DNA of 64,000 nucleotides from an uncultured Hungatella sp. (GTDB lineage Bacteria; Bacillota; Clostridia; Lachnospirales; Lachnospiraceae), in contig CAJUEJ010000001.1 in NCBI GenBank assembly GCA_910585435.1, forward strand, positions 1 through 64,000, given 5' to 3'. The notes beneath the pieces were generated by a model, which did not search any database, was not told the origin of the DNA, and saw only the letters and a program-made list of their open reading frames with translations. The translations under genes were made by a program, and so were the position numbers. Numbering within the stretch: the first letter of the stretch is position 1; the number at the start of each line of letters is the position of its first letter. This document shows, piece by piece, positions 8,773 through 18,479 of the stretch.

Positions 8773-8871
8773 AAAAGCAGACAGACCGGCCAGATGCAGA
8801 AACCGGCAGACAGACCGGACACAAAAGCAGACAGGCCAGAGGCAGAAACCGACAGATAAACCGGCCGAAAA
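8773..8871. repeat. degenerate 50-bp tandem duplication upstream of manA
   Basis: Two adjacent units starting at 8773 and 8823 both begin AAAAGCAGACAG and continue with a GGCCAGA-GCAGAAACC block and a GACAGA-ACCGG block. The strand is rich in CAGA/ACCGG and poor in T. The rest of the 8638-8931 gap shows no gene; a promoter for manA is expected here but no convincing one was seen. Confidence 0.55.
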
Positions 8872-8931
8872 GCCAACAGCCAAAGACACAAAAAGTATCA
8901 TAAGCACCATAAACATCAGGAGGGAATACAG

Positions 8932-10029
8932 ATGGGATATGAGCCGTTGAAGCTAAAAGGGGAGCGGGTATGGAGAACCTATGTGGGAGGCAGGATGATA
9001 GACCGTCTCCACGGAAAGGAACAGGGGGAGGACGGGCATTTTCCGGAAGAATGGATGTACTCTGTCACCAGAGCGGCCAATGCAGGGAGAGAGGAGATAG
9101 TGGAAGGGATATCCAGCCTGGACGATGGCTCTTCAAGGACATTAAAGGAGGTGCTGGAAAGGCAGCCGGATGAGATGCTGGGAGCTTCCCATGTAAAGAA
9201 ATGGGGGGTGACCCCCGGGGTTCTGATTAAGATAATCGACAGCAGGGAGCGCCTGACCATCCAGGTCCATCCTGATAAGGAGAAAGCCAGAGAGCTTTTC
9301 CACAGCCCCTTCGGAAAGACAGAATGCTGGCACATCCTGGGCACCAGGGAGGATATGGATGAGGAGGCCTGTATTTACCTGGGATTTAAGGAAGGAATCA
9401 CCAGAGATTTATGGGAGTCCTGCTTTGAGAAACAAGATTATGAGACAATGCTTTCCCTCCTTAACCGAATCCCTGTAAAGCCGGGAGAAACCTATCTGGT
9501 CAGGGGCGGGGTGCCACATGCCATCGGCGCCGGCTGTCTCCTTATCGAGATCCAGGAGCCTACGGATTATACCATCCGGGTAGAAAAGGTGACCCCGTCC
9601 GGATTTCAGATTGATGACCGTATGTGCCATCAGGGGCTGGGATTTGAAAGGATGTTTGAATGCTTCACCTTTGAGGGGGAAAGCCAGGAGAGGACTAAAG
9701 AAAAATTCTGCATCCGGCCCCAAAGGCTTAGCCAGGACAGGGGAGACAGATATGAGCTGGCCGGATACGGCGATACCCCCTGTTTTCGGATGGAGAAGCT
9801 TATTCTGGAGGGAGACACAGGGCTGAAAGGAGAAGGGGGGTTTTCCTGCCTCTATGTAGTAAGCGGAAAAGGAATCCTGAAAACAGAAAGCCGTCAGTAT
9901 CCCCTTGAAAAACACGGGCAGTTTTTTATCCCGGCCGAAGCTGGAGAATACACGGTTTCTGCCAATGAGGCATCAGCCTCTGGGGGAGAGCCTCTGACCC
10001 TGTTAAGGCTCTACGGCCCGGAGGACTGA
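8932..10029 (+). CDS. manA: class I mannose-6-phosphate isomerase
   Basis: A 365-residue cytoplasmic zinc enzyme interconverting mannose-6-phosphate and fructose-6-phosphate. Zinc-ligand and active-site segments are visible: IQVHPDKEKA (about residue 104), KTECWHIL (about 128) and GGVPHAIGAG (about 193). The length is shorter than the E. coli enzyme but usual for the Firmicute class. The start follows CAGGAGGGAATACAG. The gene leads the ABC-transporter/alpha-mannosidase locus and would channel released, phosphorylated mannose into glycolysis. No lesion is visible. This assignment is also supported by context. Confidence 0.9.
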   Translation: MGYEPLKLKGERVWRTYVGGRMIDRLHGKEQGEDGHFPEEWMYSVTRAANAGREEIVEGISSLDDGSSRTLKEVLERQPDEMLGASHVKKWGVTPGVLIKIIDSRERLTIQVHPDKEKARELFHSPFGKTECWHILGTREDMDEEACIYLGFKEGITRDLWESCFEKQDYETMLSLLNRIPVKPGETYLVRGGVPHAIGAGCLLIEIQEPTDYTIRVEKVTPSGFQIDDRMCHQGLGFERMFECFTFEGESQERTKEKFCIRPQRLSQDRGDRYELAGYGDTPCFRMEKLILEGDTGLKGEGGFSCLYVVSGKGILKTESRQYPLEKHGQFFIPAEAGEYTVSANEASASGGEPLTLLRLYGPED

Positions 10030-10133
10030 ACCTAATTTGTTGAAATAGAAGAAAGAATGAGGATTTGCTTAGTTGTCCCGGAGAAAGGTGATTTGTAAAA
10101 TAGTAATAGGAGAAAGGGAAAGGGGCAAAAAAC

Positions 10134-11024
10134 ATGAAAAAAGGGAAAATAAAATCGAAGGAGAATCTGACAGGCTATGTGCTGATTCTCCCGTGGATCA
10201 TCGGAATCCTGTGTTTTCAGCTGTGGCCTATTATACATAGCTTTCTGATGTCATTTACAGACTACGCGCTTTTAAATACTCCCAAATTTGTCGCGCTGGA
10301 AAACTACAACAAGCTGTTTCACGACGATATTTTCTACCAGGCGGTAAAGGTTACTTTTAAATATGTGCTTATCGCGGTTCCGGCAAAGATTCTGTTTGCC
10401 CTGTTTATCGCCCTGATTTTAAATATGAAAATCAGGGGAATCGGATTTTTCCGCACGGTGTATTACATCCCGTCTATTTTAGGATCCAGCATTGCGGTGG
10501 CGATTTTGTGGAGGGCCCTGTTTGTAAAAGACGGCGTTATCAACGCGCTCTTAGCCCAGGTGGGGATAGAAGGGGCATCGTGGCTTGGCAACCCCAAGTA
10601 CACCCTGTTTACCATTTCCCTCCTGTCTGTGTGGCAGTTCGGATCCTCCATGGTGGTATTTCTGGCAGGGCTTAAGCAGGTGCCGGCCTCTCTGTACGAG
10701 GCGGCCAGCGTGGACGGAGCGGGGAAGGCGGCGCAGTTTATCCATATCACTCTGCCGGGGATCATGCCTATGATGTCCTTTAACATCCTGATGCAGACCA
10801 TCAACGCATTCCAGATGTTCGGCGCTCCTTACGCTATCTTTAACGGAAAAGGAGGCCCCTTAAATTCCGCCATGCTGTATGTGATCTACCTGTACCAGAA
10901 TGCATTCAAGTATTTCAATGTAGGGTATGCGTCAGCCCTGTCGTGGATATTGCTGCTTATGATCGCCGCAACGGCATTGGTTCTCAATCTGATTGAGAAG
11001 AAATTTTTTAATTATGATGATTAG
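10134..11024 (+). CDS. ABC sugar transporter permease (MalF/UgpA type)
   Basis: A 296-residue inner-membrane permease with six predicted helices, starting GYVLILPWIIGILCFQLWPI. The cytoplasmic EAA loop is seen as EAASVDGAGKAAQFIHITLP (about residues 190-210), the contact for the ATPase. It belongs to the carbohydrate-uptake family 1 and pairs with the permease 17 bases downstream. No ATPase gene lies in the locus, so a shared MsiK/UgpC-type ATPase encoded elsewhere is expected, as is common in Lachnospiraceae. Context points to mannose-containing oligosaccharides as the substrate. Confidence 0.9.
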   Translation: MKKGKIKSKENLTGYVLILPWIIGILCFQLWPIIHSFLMSFTDYALLNTPKFVALENYNKLFHDDIFYQAVKVTFKYVLIAVPAKILFALFIALILNMKIRGIGFFRTVYYIPSILGSSIAVAILWRALFVKDGVINALLAQVGIEGASWLGNPKYTLFTISLLSVWQFGSSMVVFLAGLKQVPASLYEAASVDGAGKAAQFIHITLPGIMPMMSFNILMQTINAFQMFGAPYAIFNGKGGPLNSAMLYVIYLYQNAFKYFNVGYASALSWILLLMIAATALVLNLIEKKFFNYDD

Positions 11025-11041
11025 TCAGGAGGCCGGGGAAT

Positions 11042-11890
11042 ATGAAGAAAAAAAGAATCACTAATCTTGTTGTTTACGTTCTGATAAGCCTTCTGGGCCT
11101 GATTATGCTGTATCCCCTGATCTGGCTGGTATTTGCATCCTTAAAACCGTCCAGGGAGGTACTGTCCAGTTCAAGGCTTCTTCCAAGTGAGATTCATCTG
11201 GACAATTTTTCAGCGGGCTGGAGGCTGGTAAGACCTTATACCTTTGACAAATTTTTTATCAATACCTTTATTCTGGTTCTTTCCTGTGTGGCGTGCAGCC
11301 TGATTATCAGCCTGTTTGTGGGATATGCCTTTGCCAGAGTGAATTTTCGGTTTAAGTCCTTCTGGTACAGCATTTTGTTTTTGACCATCATGCTTCCCTC
11401 CACCACAACGCTGGTGTCCAAATATGTTATATTCAGCAATGCCGGATGGCTCAACACCTATCTGCCCTTTATCGTACCCTCCCTTTTAGGGGTGGGAAAC
11501 GGCGGCGGGTTTTTCATCCATCTGGTATCCCAGTTTATCCGGGGAATCCCAAAGGAACTGGATGAGGCGGCCAAGATCGACGGATGCTCCACCCTGGGAA
11601 TTATCATGAGAATCGTCCTGCCTCTGTGCAAACCATCCCTGTTTTCCGTGGCGATTTTTGCCTTTATGTGGAACTGGGATGATTTCCAGAATCAGCTGAT
11701 CTATCTTACCAAGGTGGACAAATATACCATTGCCCTGGCTCTCAGAAGCACCATCGACGCGTCAGGGGCGGAAAACTGGGGCGCCGTTATGGCTATGGCC
11801 CTGTGCTCCATTCTTCCGGCTATTATTATGTTTTTTTGCTTGCAGAAATACTTTGTGGATGGTGTCAGCACATCAGGCCTGAAGGGATAG
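11042..11890 (+). CDS. ABC sugar transporter permease (MalG/UgpE type)
   Basis: A 282-residue partner permease with six predicted helices. Its EAA loop reads EAAKIDGCSTLGIIMRIVLP (about residues 178-198) and the C-terminus ends YFVDGVSTSGLKG, typical of the MalG/UgpE subfamily. The start is preceded by CAGGAGGCCGGGGAAT. It lies between the first permease and the GH38 gene with short gaps, consistent with one transcript. The protein is full length. Confidence 0.9.
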   Translation: MKKKRITNLVVYVLISLLGLIMLYPLIWLVFASLKPSREVLSSSRLLPSEIHLDNFSAGWRLVRPYTFDKFFINTFILVLSCVACSLIISLFVGYAFARVNFRFKSFWYSILFLTIMLPSTTTLVSKYVIFSNAGWLNTYLPFIVPSLLGVGNGGGFFIHLVSQFIRGIPKELDEAAKIDGCSTLGIIMRIVLPLCKPSLFSVAIFAFMWNWDDFQNQLIYLTKVDKYTIALALRSTIDASGAENWGAVMAMALCSILPAIIMFFCLQKYFVDGVSTSGLKG

Positions 11891-11902
11891 AAAGGAGATT
11901 CT

Positions 11903-14900
11903 ATGTTAACCATTGAGAAAAAAATCAGTGCGGAACTGAGGCGGCTGGAGGCGTACCTGTACTGCCACAAAACGCCGGTGGAAGGCTGGGAGGCTAAAAG
12001 AGGGTATTACAAAAAGCCTGGACAGTATGACATGACAGACAGGGAAGGATTTGAACTTCCCAAAGGACAGCACATAGGAGAGAAAGACCTGACCGTGTTT
12101 TTGAAAAATACGGTGAAGCCTGGGGAGAGCTACAAAGGGCAGGCGGTTGCCCTTCTGCTTACCGTGGGAGGAGAGGGATGCGTGTCTGTCAACGGGCAGC
12201 ATTACAACGGTCTGGATTACAACCGGAATATGATCCTTCTGACAAAATGTGCAGAAGGGACGGAGAGCTATGACATAGACGTGGAGGTGTACTGCAAGGA
12301 TCTGATTCTTGACAGCGCAAATGTCTTTCAGTGCGACATATGCATAAAGGAGTCGCAGCTTGCCGCAGTCAATTATGACATATGGAATTATTACTTTGAA
12401 GTAAAGACCGGTTTTGATTTTATAAAGGATGGCAGGGAGGAATATACAAGGCAGAGAGTCCTTGGAGTCATCTATGATTCCTTCCTGAAGCTGGACTACC
12501 GGGACGGGGAGAGCCTGAAGGCAAGCGCCATAAAAGCGCTGGATGCTTATCTGGACGGGATGGCCTCATACAAGGATCTGAAGCTGCCGGTGGAAATGTG
12601 GTTTGCAGGCCATTCTCACATCGACGTGGCGTGGCACTGGCCCTTAAAAGAGACGGTGCGGAAGGTAAGCAGGACATTTTCCAGCATGCTGCGCCTGATG
12701 GAACAGTACGACGGATTTAAGTTCTGCCAGAGTATGCCAGTCCTCTACGAGATGGCAAAACGGTACTATCCCGAGGTGTATGAGCAGATAAAAGCCCGGG
12801 TGGCCCAGGGCCGCTGGGAGACACTGGGAAGCATGTATCTGGAACCGGACTGCAACTTAATCAGCGGGGAATCCTTTGTGCGTCAGATTCTGTACGGCAA
12901 AAAATTTTACAGAGAAGAGCTGAATTCAGATTCCAACATCTGTTTTTTGCCGGATGTGTTCGGCTATTCCCCGGCTCTTCCCCAGATCCTGAAAAAGGCA
13001 GGGACAGACTATTTCTTTACCACAAAGCTGACGTGGAACGAGACCAACGAATTCCCCTACAGTGTGTTTAAGTGGAGAGGCCTGGACGGCACGGAGGTTC
13101 TCTCCGGCATGATGTCCATGTGTACAGAAAGAGGCCTGGGGCTATATAACGGGGATCTGACGGCAGAAGGTGTAAGGCTGTCCATGGATTATTTTAAGAA
13201 CAAAGAAAACGGAGATCCTCTTTTATACCTGTACGGCCACGGCGACGGCGGCGGCGGTGTGACCAAGGAGATGCTGGAGGCGGTCACAAGGCTTGACAAG
13301 GTGCCTCTGATGCCCAGGATTAAGATTGGAACCGTAGCAGAGTATTTTCAGTCTCTTGACAAGGAGAAGGAATATCCGGTCTGGTCCGGGGAAATGTATT
13401 TTGAGAAGCACCGGGGAACGTATACCACGGCGGCGAAAAATAAAAAGAATAACCGGAAAAGCGAGTTCCTCTTCCGCAACGCGGAGATCCTGTCGGTGTT
13501 CGGATACCTTTCGGACGGAACCTACAGGGGCGCGGATCTGGAGGATGGATGGAAGCTGATTCTCCTTAACCAGTTTCACGATATCCTTCCAGGCACCTGC
13601 ATCGGCCCGGTGTATGAGCAGTGCGACCAGCAGTACGCCAGGATAGCACAGATCGGAAACGAAAGCATAGAAGAAAACCTGAAAGTTCTGACGGCCCGGG
13701 AACCCCGGGAAGCCACCTATGTGACTGTGTATAACACCCTGTCCTGGGCCCGGACCCAGGTTGTAACCGTGGATGGAAAGGGAAACAGCGGGATAAAGGA
13801 CTGTCACGGAAATTATCCTGTACAGGTAAGGCGGGATGACGGAACCATCGCATTTTTGGCGGAGGATGTTCCTGCCATGGGATACCGGACGTATGAGCTG
13901 ACCGGCCAGGCGAAAGAAAACGGGGAGTGGGGCTCTGTCTCCTGCGGTAGTGACAACGGTACCATATGTGTTGAGGATGACTGGCTGGAAATCAAGGTGG
14001 ATCAGAAGGGGGAGATGGTCTCCCTGTATGATAAAAAAGCGGCAAGGCAGGTTTTAAAGGCCGGGCAGCCAGGCAATCAGTTAAAGCTTCTGGAGGATAT
14101 TCCGGTTGAGTGGGGATCCGCATGGGAGACCACGGAAAAAAGAAATGACAGGCCGCCTATGGATTCCAGAACCCTCCGGTGTGAGGTGAAGGAACACCAT
14201 GAGCTGTACACCATAATCCGCATTGAAAAGGAAATACACAATTCCACCATCCGGCAGGATATGATCGTATATCATCACGGGCCTTATGTGGAGTTTCGGA
14301 CCGTGGTGGACTGGGACGAGAGACACAAGATACTGCGGACTGCATTCCCTGTGGATGTACATACCATGGACGCCCGGTATGATGTGGCCTTTGGCAATAC
14401 ACAGCATCCCAACCACAGGACAACCAGCTTTGACAGAGCCAGGTTTGAAGTGTGCGGCCACAAGTGGGGGGATGTATCCGACGGCGGCTTCGGGGTATCT
14501 CTGCTGAATGACTGCAAGTACGGCTACAGCATCCAGGATTCCCACATGGAGCTGAGCCTTTTAAGAAGCGCCGACCATCCGTCTGACACCTGTGACAGGG
14601 GAACCCACAGCTTTTCCTACTGGATCTATCCTCACGTGGGAGATATCAGACAGGGAAAGGTGGCCTGGGCCGGGTACGAAGTAAATGTTCCTCTGCTGGT
14701 GACAGAAGGGAAGACGCTGAAAGGGGAGGGATCCTTCCTTTACACAGACTGCGAAAATATTATCATTGATACGATAAAGAAGGCAGAAGACGGGGATGAT
14801 ATTATTATCCGCTTCTTTGAAACCTACAATACGGTAAGCAAAGGACATATCTGTCTGAACTTTGATGCTGTAGATTGTGTGGAGACGGATCTTCTGGAGA

Positions 14901-14995
14901 GAGAAATAAACAAGGTTTCTCTGGAAAACCGCAGGATACCATTTACAATAAAACCATATGAAATAAAGACATACAGGCTTCATATTGGCAGGTAA
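11903..14995 (+). CDS. glycoside hydrolase family 38 alpha-mannosidase
   Basis: A 1030-residue enzyme releasing alpha-linked mannose from oligosaccharides or N-glycans. The GH38 zinc site is seen in GHSHIDVAWHWPLKE (about residues 235-250), and the nucleophile Asp in LEPDCNLISGES (about 314). GHGDGGGGVTKEM near 445 and the central helical domain around ILLNQFHDILPGT (about 553) are also family hallmarks. There is no signal peptide, so it acts in the cytoplasm on imported oligosaccharides. The ribosome binding site GAAAGGAG precedes the ATG. The position between the permeases and the binding protein defines the locus as mannoside uptake and breakdown. Length is normal for bacterial GH38. Confidence 0.93.
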   Translation: MLTIEKKISAELRRLEAYLYCHKTPVEGWEAKRGYYKKPGQYDMTDREGFELPKGQHIGEKDLTVFLKNTVKPGESYKGQAVALLLTVGGEGCVSVNGQHYNGLDYNRNMILLTKCAEGTESYDIDVEVYCKDLILDSANVFQCDICIKESQLAAVNYDIWNYYFEVKTGFDFIKDGREEYTRQRVLGVIYDSFLKLDYRDGESLKASAIKALDAYLDGMASYKDLKLPVEMWFAGHSHIDVAWHWPLKETVRKVSRTFSSMLRLMEQYDGFKFCQSMPVLYEMAKRYYPEVYEQIKARVAQGRWETLGSMYLEPDCNLISGESFVRQILYGKKFYREELNSDSNICFLPDVFGYSPALPQILKKAGTDYFFTTKLTWNETNEFPYSVFKWRGLDGTEVLSGMMSMCTERGLGLYNGDLTAEGVRLSMDYFKNKENGDPLLYLYGHGDGGGGVTKEMLEAVTRLDKVPLMPRIKIGTVAEYFQSLDKEKEYPVWSGEMYFEKHRGTYTTAAKNKKNNRKSEFLFRNAEILSVFGYLSDGTYRGADLEDGWKLILLNQFHDILPGTCIGPVYEQCDQQYARIAQIGNESIEENLKVLTAREPREATYVTVYNTLSWARTQVVTVDGKGNSGIKDCHGNYPVQVRRDDGTIAFLAEDVPAMGYRTYELTGQAKENGEWGSVSCGSDNGTICVEDDWLEIKVDQKGEMVSLYDKKAARQVLKAGQPGNQLKLLEDIPVEWGSAWETTEKRNDRPPMDSRTLRCEVKEHHELYTIIRIEKEIHNSTIRQDMIVYHHGPYVEFRTVVDWDERHKILRTAFPVDVHTMDARYDVAFGNTQHPNHRTTSFDRARFEVCGHKWGDVSDGGFGVSLLNDCKYGYSIQDSHMELSLLRSADHPSDTCDRGTHSFSYWIYPHVGDIRQGKVAWAGYEVNVPLLVTEGKTLKGEGSFLYTDCENIIIDTIKKAEDGDDIIIRFFETYNTVSKGHICLNFDAVDCVETDLLEREINKVSLENRRIPFTIKPYEIKTYRLHIGR

Positions 14996-15054
14996 CGCGC
15001 TTTGGTGCGTGCCCATACAAATTGTTACATATTAAAAGAGGAGGTAAACAGAAC

Positions 15055-16422
15055 ATGAAAAAAAGGGTAAGGTTACAGGCGAAAGCAGCGGCAGTCCTTG
15101 GCGCAGCAGTTTTACTGACAGCATGCGGCTCGGGGGGAGGAGGGCAGCAGACCCAGGCTCCGGCCCAGGGAGAGGAAAAAAAGACAGAAGCAGCCAAGAC
15201 AGAGGCAGCGCCGGCCGCAGAAGGAAACGGTGAGACCGTGGAGCTGAGGATCTCCTGGTGGGGAAGCGATGCCAGACACGAGGCCACCCTGGAGGTGCTG
15301 GATCTGTTTATGGAGAAATATCCCAATATCAAGGTATCGGCGGAATACCAGGGCTTTGACGGGTACCATGACAAGCTGGTGACACAGATTTCCTCCGGAA
15401 CAGAGCCGGATGTATTCCAGCTGGACAACAACGTATATTTTGCCAGCCTTGCTGCCAATGACAAGCTGGGGGATCTGACGCCTTATATTGGAAATGAGTT
15501 AAAGTTGGATGACTATCCGGAGAGCGCGCTGACATGGGCCCAGTACAATGGCGTTCAATACGGAGTCCCAAGCGGTCTTAACGGCCCGCTCTTTATCTGG
15601 AACAAGGAAATCTTTGATGAGGCAGGGGTAGAATATCCCACCAATGACTGGTCATGGGATGATTTTGAAAAGGCCTGCCAGGAAATCCATGAAAAGACAG
15701 GAAAATACGGCATGAAGGAGCCGTCCTACTTCCTGACAATGACCATGGTAAGGCAAAAGAATCAGTGGTTTGCCTCAGAAGAAGGAGAGCTTCTGGATTT
15801 CTCAAAGGCTTTGGGAGAGGTCTATGAACAGTATAATAAATGGAGAGAAACAGGAGTCTTGCCGCCACTGGATCTGACTGTGGGGCAGGAGTCCCAGCAG
15901 GACAATCTGTTTATAAGCTGTGACGCGGCCTGCGAGGTGAACCATATTGCTACCATGCCTCAGGATCATGCGGCCATGGCAGAACCGGCAGAGCTGGGAG
16001 TGACGGTGGCGCCGGGAACCGCTCAGAACGGCGGGGCCTACATGCTGGCTTCCATGCCCTGGACTCTGGCTAAAAGCTCCAAGCATCCCAAGGAAGCAGC
16101 CACATTAATTGACTTTTTAATCAATGACAAAGAAGCGGCAAAGATTCTTATGACAGTCCGCGGTGTTCCGGCTCCTGAGGGCGTCCGGGAAACCATCACG
16201 CCTCTTCTGGAAGGGGATGCGCTTTTAGTCATGGACGGCGTCAATCTGCTGGTGGAAAATACAAAGAGGATTGACTATGAGTGGCTGGTACCGGGAAGCG
16301 CGGTGATAGAAGACACAATTATGAATGAGGCTTATGCAACCGGATACGGGCAGAAGACCTCTCAGGAGGCAGGCGTAGATGCCTACAAGACGATTTTAGA
16401 TTCGGTGAATAATTCCAAATAG
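15055..16422 (+). CDS. sugar-binding lipoprotein of the mannoside ABC transporter
   Basis: A 455-residue extracellular solute-binding protein, family 1. The signal peptide ends in the lipobox LLTAC with the lipidated Cys at residue 24, followed by a Gly/Ser/Gln/Glu-rich linker, then the binding domain starting VELRISWWGSDARHE. The open frame extends upstream to 15022, but AGAGGAGG at 15039-15046 makes ATG 15055 the start. It captures oligosaccharide outside the cell for the two permeases. Placement after the GH38 gene keeps the whole transporter in one unit. The next gene is separated by 284 bases holding a structured repeat. Confidence 0.9.
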   Translation: MKKRVRLQAKAAAVLGAAVLLTACGSGGGGQQTQAPAQGEEKKTEAAKTEAAPAAEGNGETVELRISWWGSDARHEATLEVLDLFMEKYPNIKVSAEYQGFDGYHDKLVTQISSGTEPDVFQLDNNVYFASLAANDKLGDLTPYIGNELKLDDYPESALTWAQYNGVQYGVPSGLNGPLFIWNKEIFDEAGVEYPTNDWSWDDFEKACQEIHEKTGKYGMKEPSYFLTMTMVRQKNQWFASEEGELLDFSKALGEVYEQYNKWRETGVLPPLDLTVGQESQQDNLFISCDAACEVNHIATMPQDHAAMAEPAELGVTVAPGTAQNGGAYMLASMPWTLAKSSKHPKEAATLIDFLINDKEAAKILMTVRGVPAPEGVRETITPLLEGDALLVMDGVNLLVENTKRIDYEWLVPGSAVIEDTIMNEAYATGYGQKTSQEAGVDAYKTILDSVNNSK

Positions 16423-16434
16423 TATCCGGGGGAC

Positions 16435-16642
16435 AATGTCGTTTAGTTAAGGTCCGCCGTGAGAGGGACTTATGTTACGTTCTCCTGGGCACGCTCGCGC
16501 TACGTGAAGAGCATAGCGGTACATAAGGCGCTAAAAGACAGCGCCTAAGTACCGATGGTCTTCAAGTACCCTGGAGAACGTAACATAAGTCCCTCTCACG
16601 GCTACGTCATCTCTAAAGGTTAAGAGTTATCTAAATGACATT
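16435..16642 (+). repeat. structured interspersed repeat, copy A (short form)
   Basis: Perfect 29-base inverted arms, 16457-16485 and 16573-16601, enclose a loop of 87 bases. The loop holds the conserved core TGGGCACGCTCGCGCT, then a hairpin pair CGGTAC/GTACCG and GGCGCT/AGCGCC (16517-16554), and GGTCTTCAAGTACCC. A further outer helix pairs 16435-16450 with 16627-16642 at 14 of 16 positions plus a G-U type pair. Compared with copies B and C it lacks a ~65-base internal hairpin module. It lies between the binding-protein gene and the kinase gene and may act as a transcript end or processing site. It contains no convincing ORF. Confidence 0.9.
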
Positions 16643-16648
16643 GATTCA

Positions 16649-16676
16649 GGGGGGTATTGCACAGGCGGTACCCCCT
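16649..16676 (+). terminator. GC-rich hairpin before the kinase gene
   Basis: GGGGGGTA pairs with TACCCCCT around a 12-base loop, ending 31 bases before the kinase start. No T-run follows, so it may be a stem in the kinase leader rather than a terminator. Confidence 0.35.
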
Positions 16677-16706
16677 CATTGGCATTAACGGCACAGGGAG
16701 ACATCT

Positions 16707-18467
16707 ATGGAAAAACGTATACCGAAGATTTCTATCAGCAAACTGTTAATCTTATCCAACTGTCTGATTATGACCGTCTTTTTCAGCATCAGCTATTTCT
16801 ACAGCCAGAAAAGCTATCAGGATATTATGGAGAGAGAACTGAAAGACAAGCAGTATCAGATGCTTTTATATATCAGCGACACCCTGAATGAACAGATGAA
16901 GGCGGTGGAGCGTCTTGCCCGTTCTGCAGTGAACAATTATAATATCATTAATAAGCTGCTGCAATACAATGAATATAAGAATTCTTACGGACAGTATGTT
17001 TTTCAGAACAACATGAACCAGAACCTGTCCGCGCTGGCCTACAACATGCAGGATATTGTGTCTGTCAATATCCTGATGGATGAGCCCAGCTTAAAAACCA
17101 CCAAGACAAACGCAGTCTATTACTATGAGAATTACGGGGAGCATGCAGACAGTATCCGGGACATGACCTCAGGCTGGATCACTACAAGAGAAAATGATTT
17201 TGCCATTGAGACTTATGTGACCCATATCAATACCTATGTGATGCGTATCTACGCAGGGCTTTACTCGGGGGAAGGCATCGGGCATCTGGTGATTAATGTC
17301 AATGAAAAATTATTTTACGATCAGATAAAAGAATACAGCTGGGATGAAGAGGCAGACATTCTGTTTGTGGATGAAACAGGCAATATTATCAGCAGCACGG
17401 ACCGGTCTGTTATCGGAATGCCTATTGCTCAGACGGAGTATGAAAAATACCGCCAGGTTCTGGAAGGAGAGGCCAAGGAGGATCGGAATACCAGAAATAT
17501 GATCATGAACAAAAAGGAGCTGGAGGAGCGCAGGTATTATGTCATGGCAGTGGCTGATTATGACAAGACCGTGGCTTCCTTTAAAAACGCCCAGAAAATG
17601 ATCCTCATGTATTCCCTGGCCCTTCTTTTAGTCTTTGCCGCGTTCAGCGCCAACCTGGCGTACTGGATATCCAAACCGATTTTGCTCCTCTCCAAAGCTG
17701 TGGCTGATTTTAAAGGAGAGGTGTGGACCTACCAGGCGGACAGGGGCAGCTATATCTATGAGATCGACGTGCTTTGCAAAGGCTTTGAACAGATGACGGT
17801 CCAGATGGATCAGCTGATAAAAAGCCTGGTACAGCAGGAAAAGCAGAAAAAGAAAAAGGAGCTGGAGATTCTCCAGGCCCAGATAAACCCCCATTTTCTG
17901 TATAATACACTGGAGACTATCAACTGGATGGCCCTCAGTATGAAACAGAAGGAAATCAGCAACATGGTGATACTTCTGGGCAAATTCTTAAGGCTCAGCT
18001 TAAATAAAGGCAAGGATCTGTATTTTGTCCGGGACGAGTTAAATCATCTAAAATGTTATATGGAGATTCAGAATATACGCCACGGAGGCCGAATTGAATT
18101 TTCCGTGGAAGGGGACGAAAGTGTTCTGGAATGCAAGATGGTGAAGCTTTTGCTGCAGCCGGTGGTGGAAAATTCCATTCTCCACGGTTTTGATTTCAGA
18201 AGCGGCGCCGGACAGATCTGGGTCAAGGTTCTGGGGGAAGAACCGTATATTTATTTTACGGTTACGGACGACGGATGCGGAATGGACAAAGAGCTGGCAG
18301 AGAAAATCTGTGACATGAGCTCAGAGGCCGGATACGGGATTAAAAACGTGATAAAACGGATCCAGCTTTATTATGGGGATGAGGGAAGCCTCTCGATCCG
18401 ATCCACGCCCCAGGTGGGAACTACGGTGGAGATTAGGATTCTTAAGGAGGTATCCAATCATCAGTGA
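16707..18467 (+). CDS. YesM-like sensor histidine kinase
   Basis: A 586-residue membrane kinase. A helix at about residues 13-35 and another at about 295-320 flank an extracellular sensor domain. A HAMP-like linker follows, then the HisKA_5 motif QINPHFLYNTLETINWMA (about 393) with the phospho-acceptor His, and the ATPase domain with NSILHGF and DDGCGMD. This class senses extracellular sugars or their binding proteins and phosphorylates the AraC-type regulator encoded next. The start follows CAGGGAGACATCT. It lies directly downstream of the mannoside transporter genes and is the likely sensor for that substrate. Confidence 0.9.
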   Translation: MEKRIPKISISKLLILSNCLIMTVFFSISYFYSQKSYQDIMERELKDKQYQMLLYISDTLNEQMKAVERLARSAVNNYNIINKLLQYNEYKNSYGQYVFQNNMNQNLSALAYNMQDIVSVNILMDEPSLKTTKTNAVYYYENYGEHADSIRDMTSGWITTRENDFAIETYVTHINTYVMRIYAGLYSGEGIGHLVINVNEKLFYDQIKEYSWDEEADILFVDETGNIISSTDRSVIGMPIAQTEYEKYRQVLEGEAKEDRNTRNMIMNKKELEERRYYVMAVADYDKTVASFKNAQKMILMYSLALLLVFAAFSANLAYWISKPILLLSKAVADFKGEVWTYQADRGSYIYEIDVLCKGFEQMTVQMDQLIKSLVQQEKQKKKKELEILQAQINPHFLYNTLETINWMALSMKQKEISNMVILLGKFLRLSLNKGKDLYFVRDELNHLKCYMEIQNIRHGGRIEFSVEGDESVLECKMVKLLLQPVVENSILHGFDFRSGAGQIWVKVLGEEPYIYFTVTDDGCGMDKELAEKICDMSSEAGYGIKNVIKRIQLYYGDEGSLSIRSTPQVGTTVEIRILKEVSNHQ

Positions 18468-18479
18468 TGGAGGGTGAAC

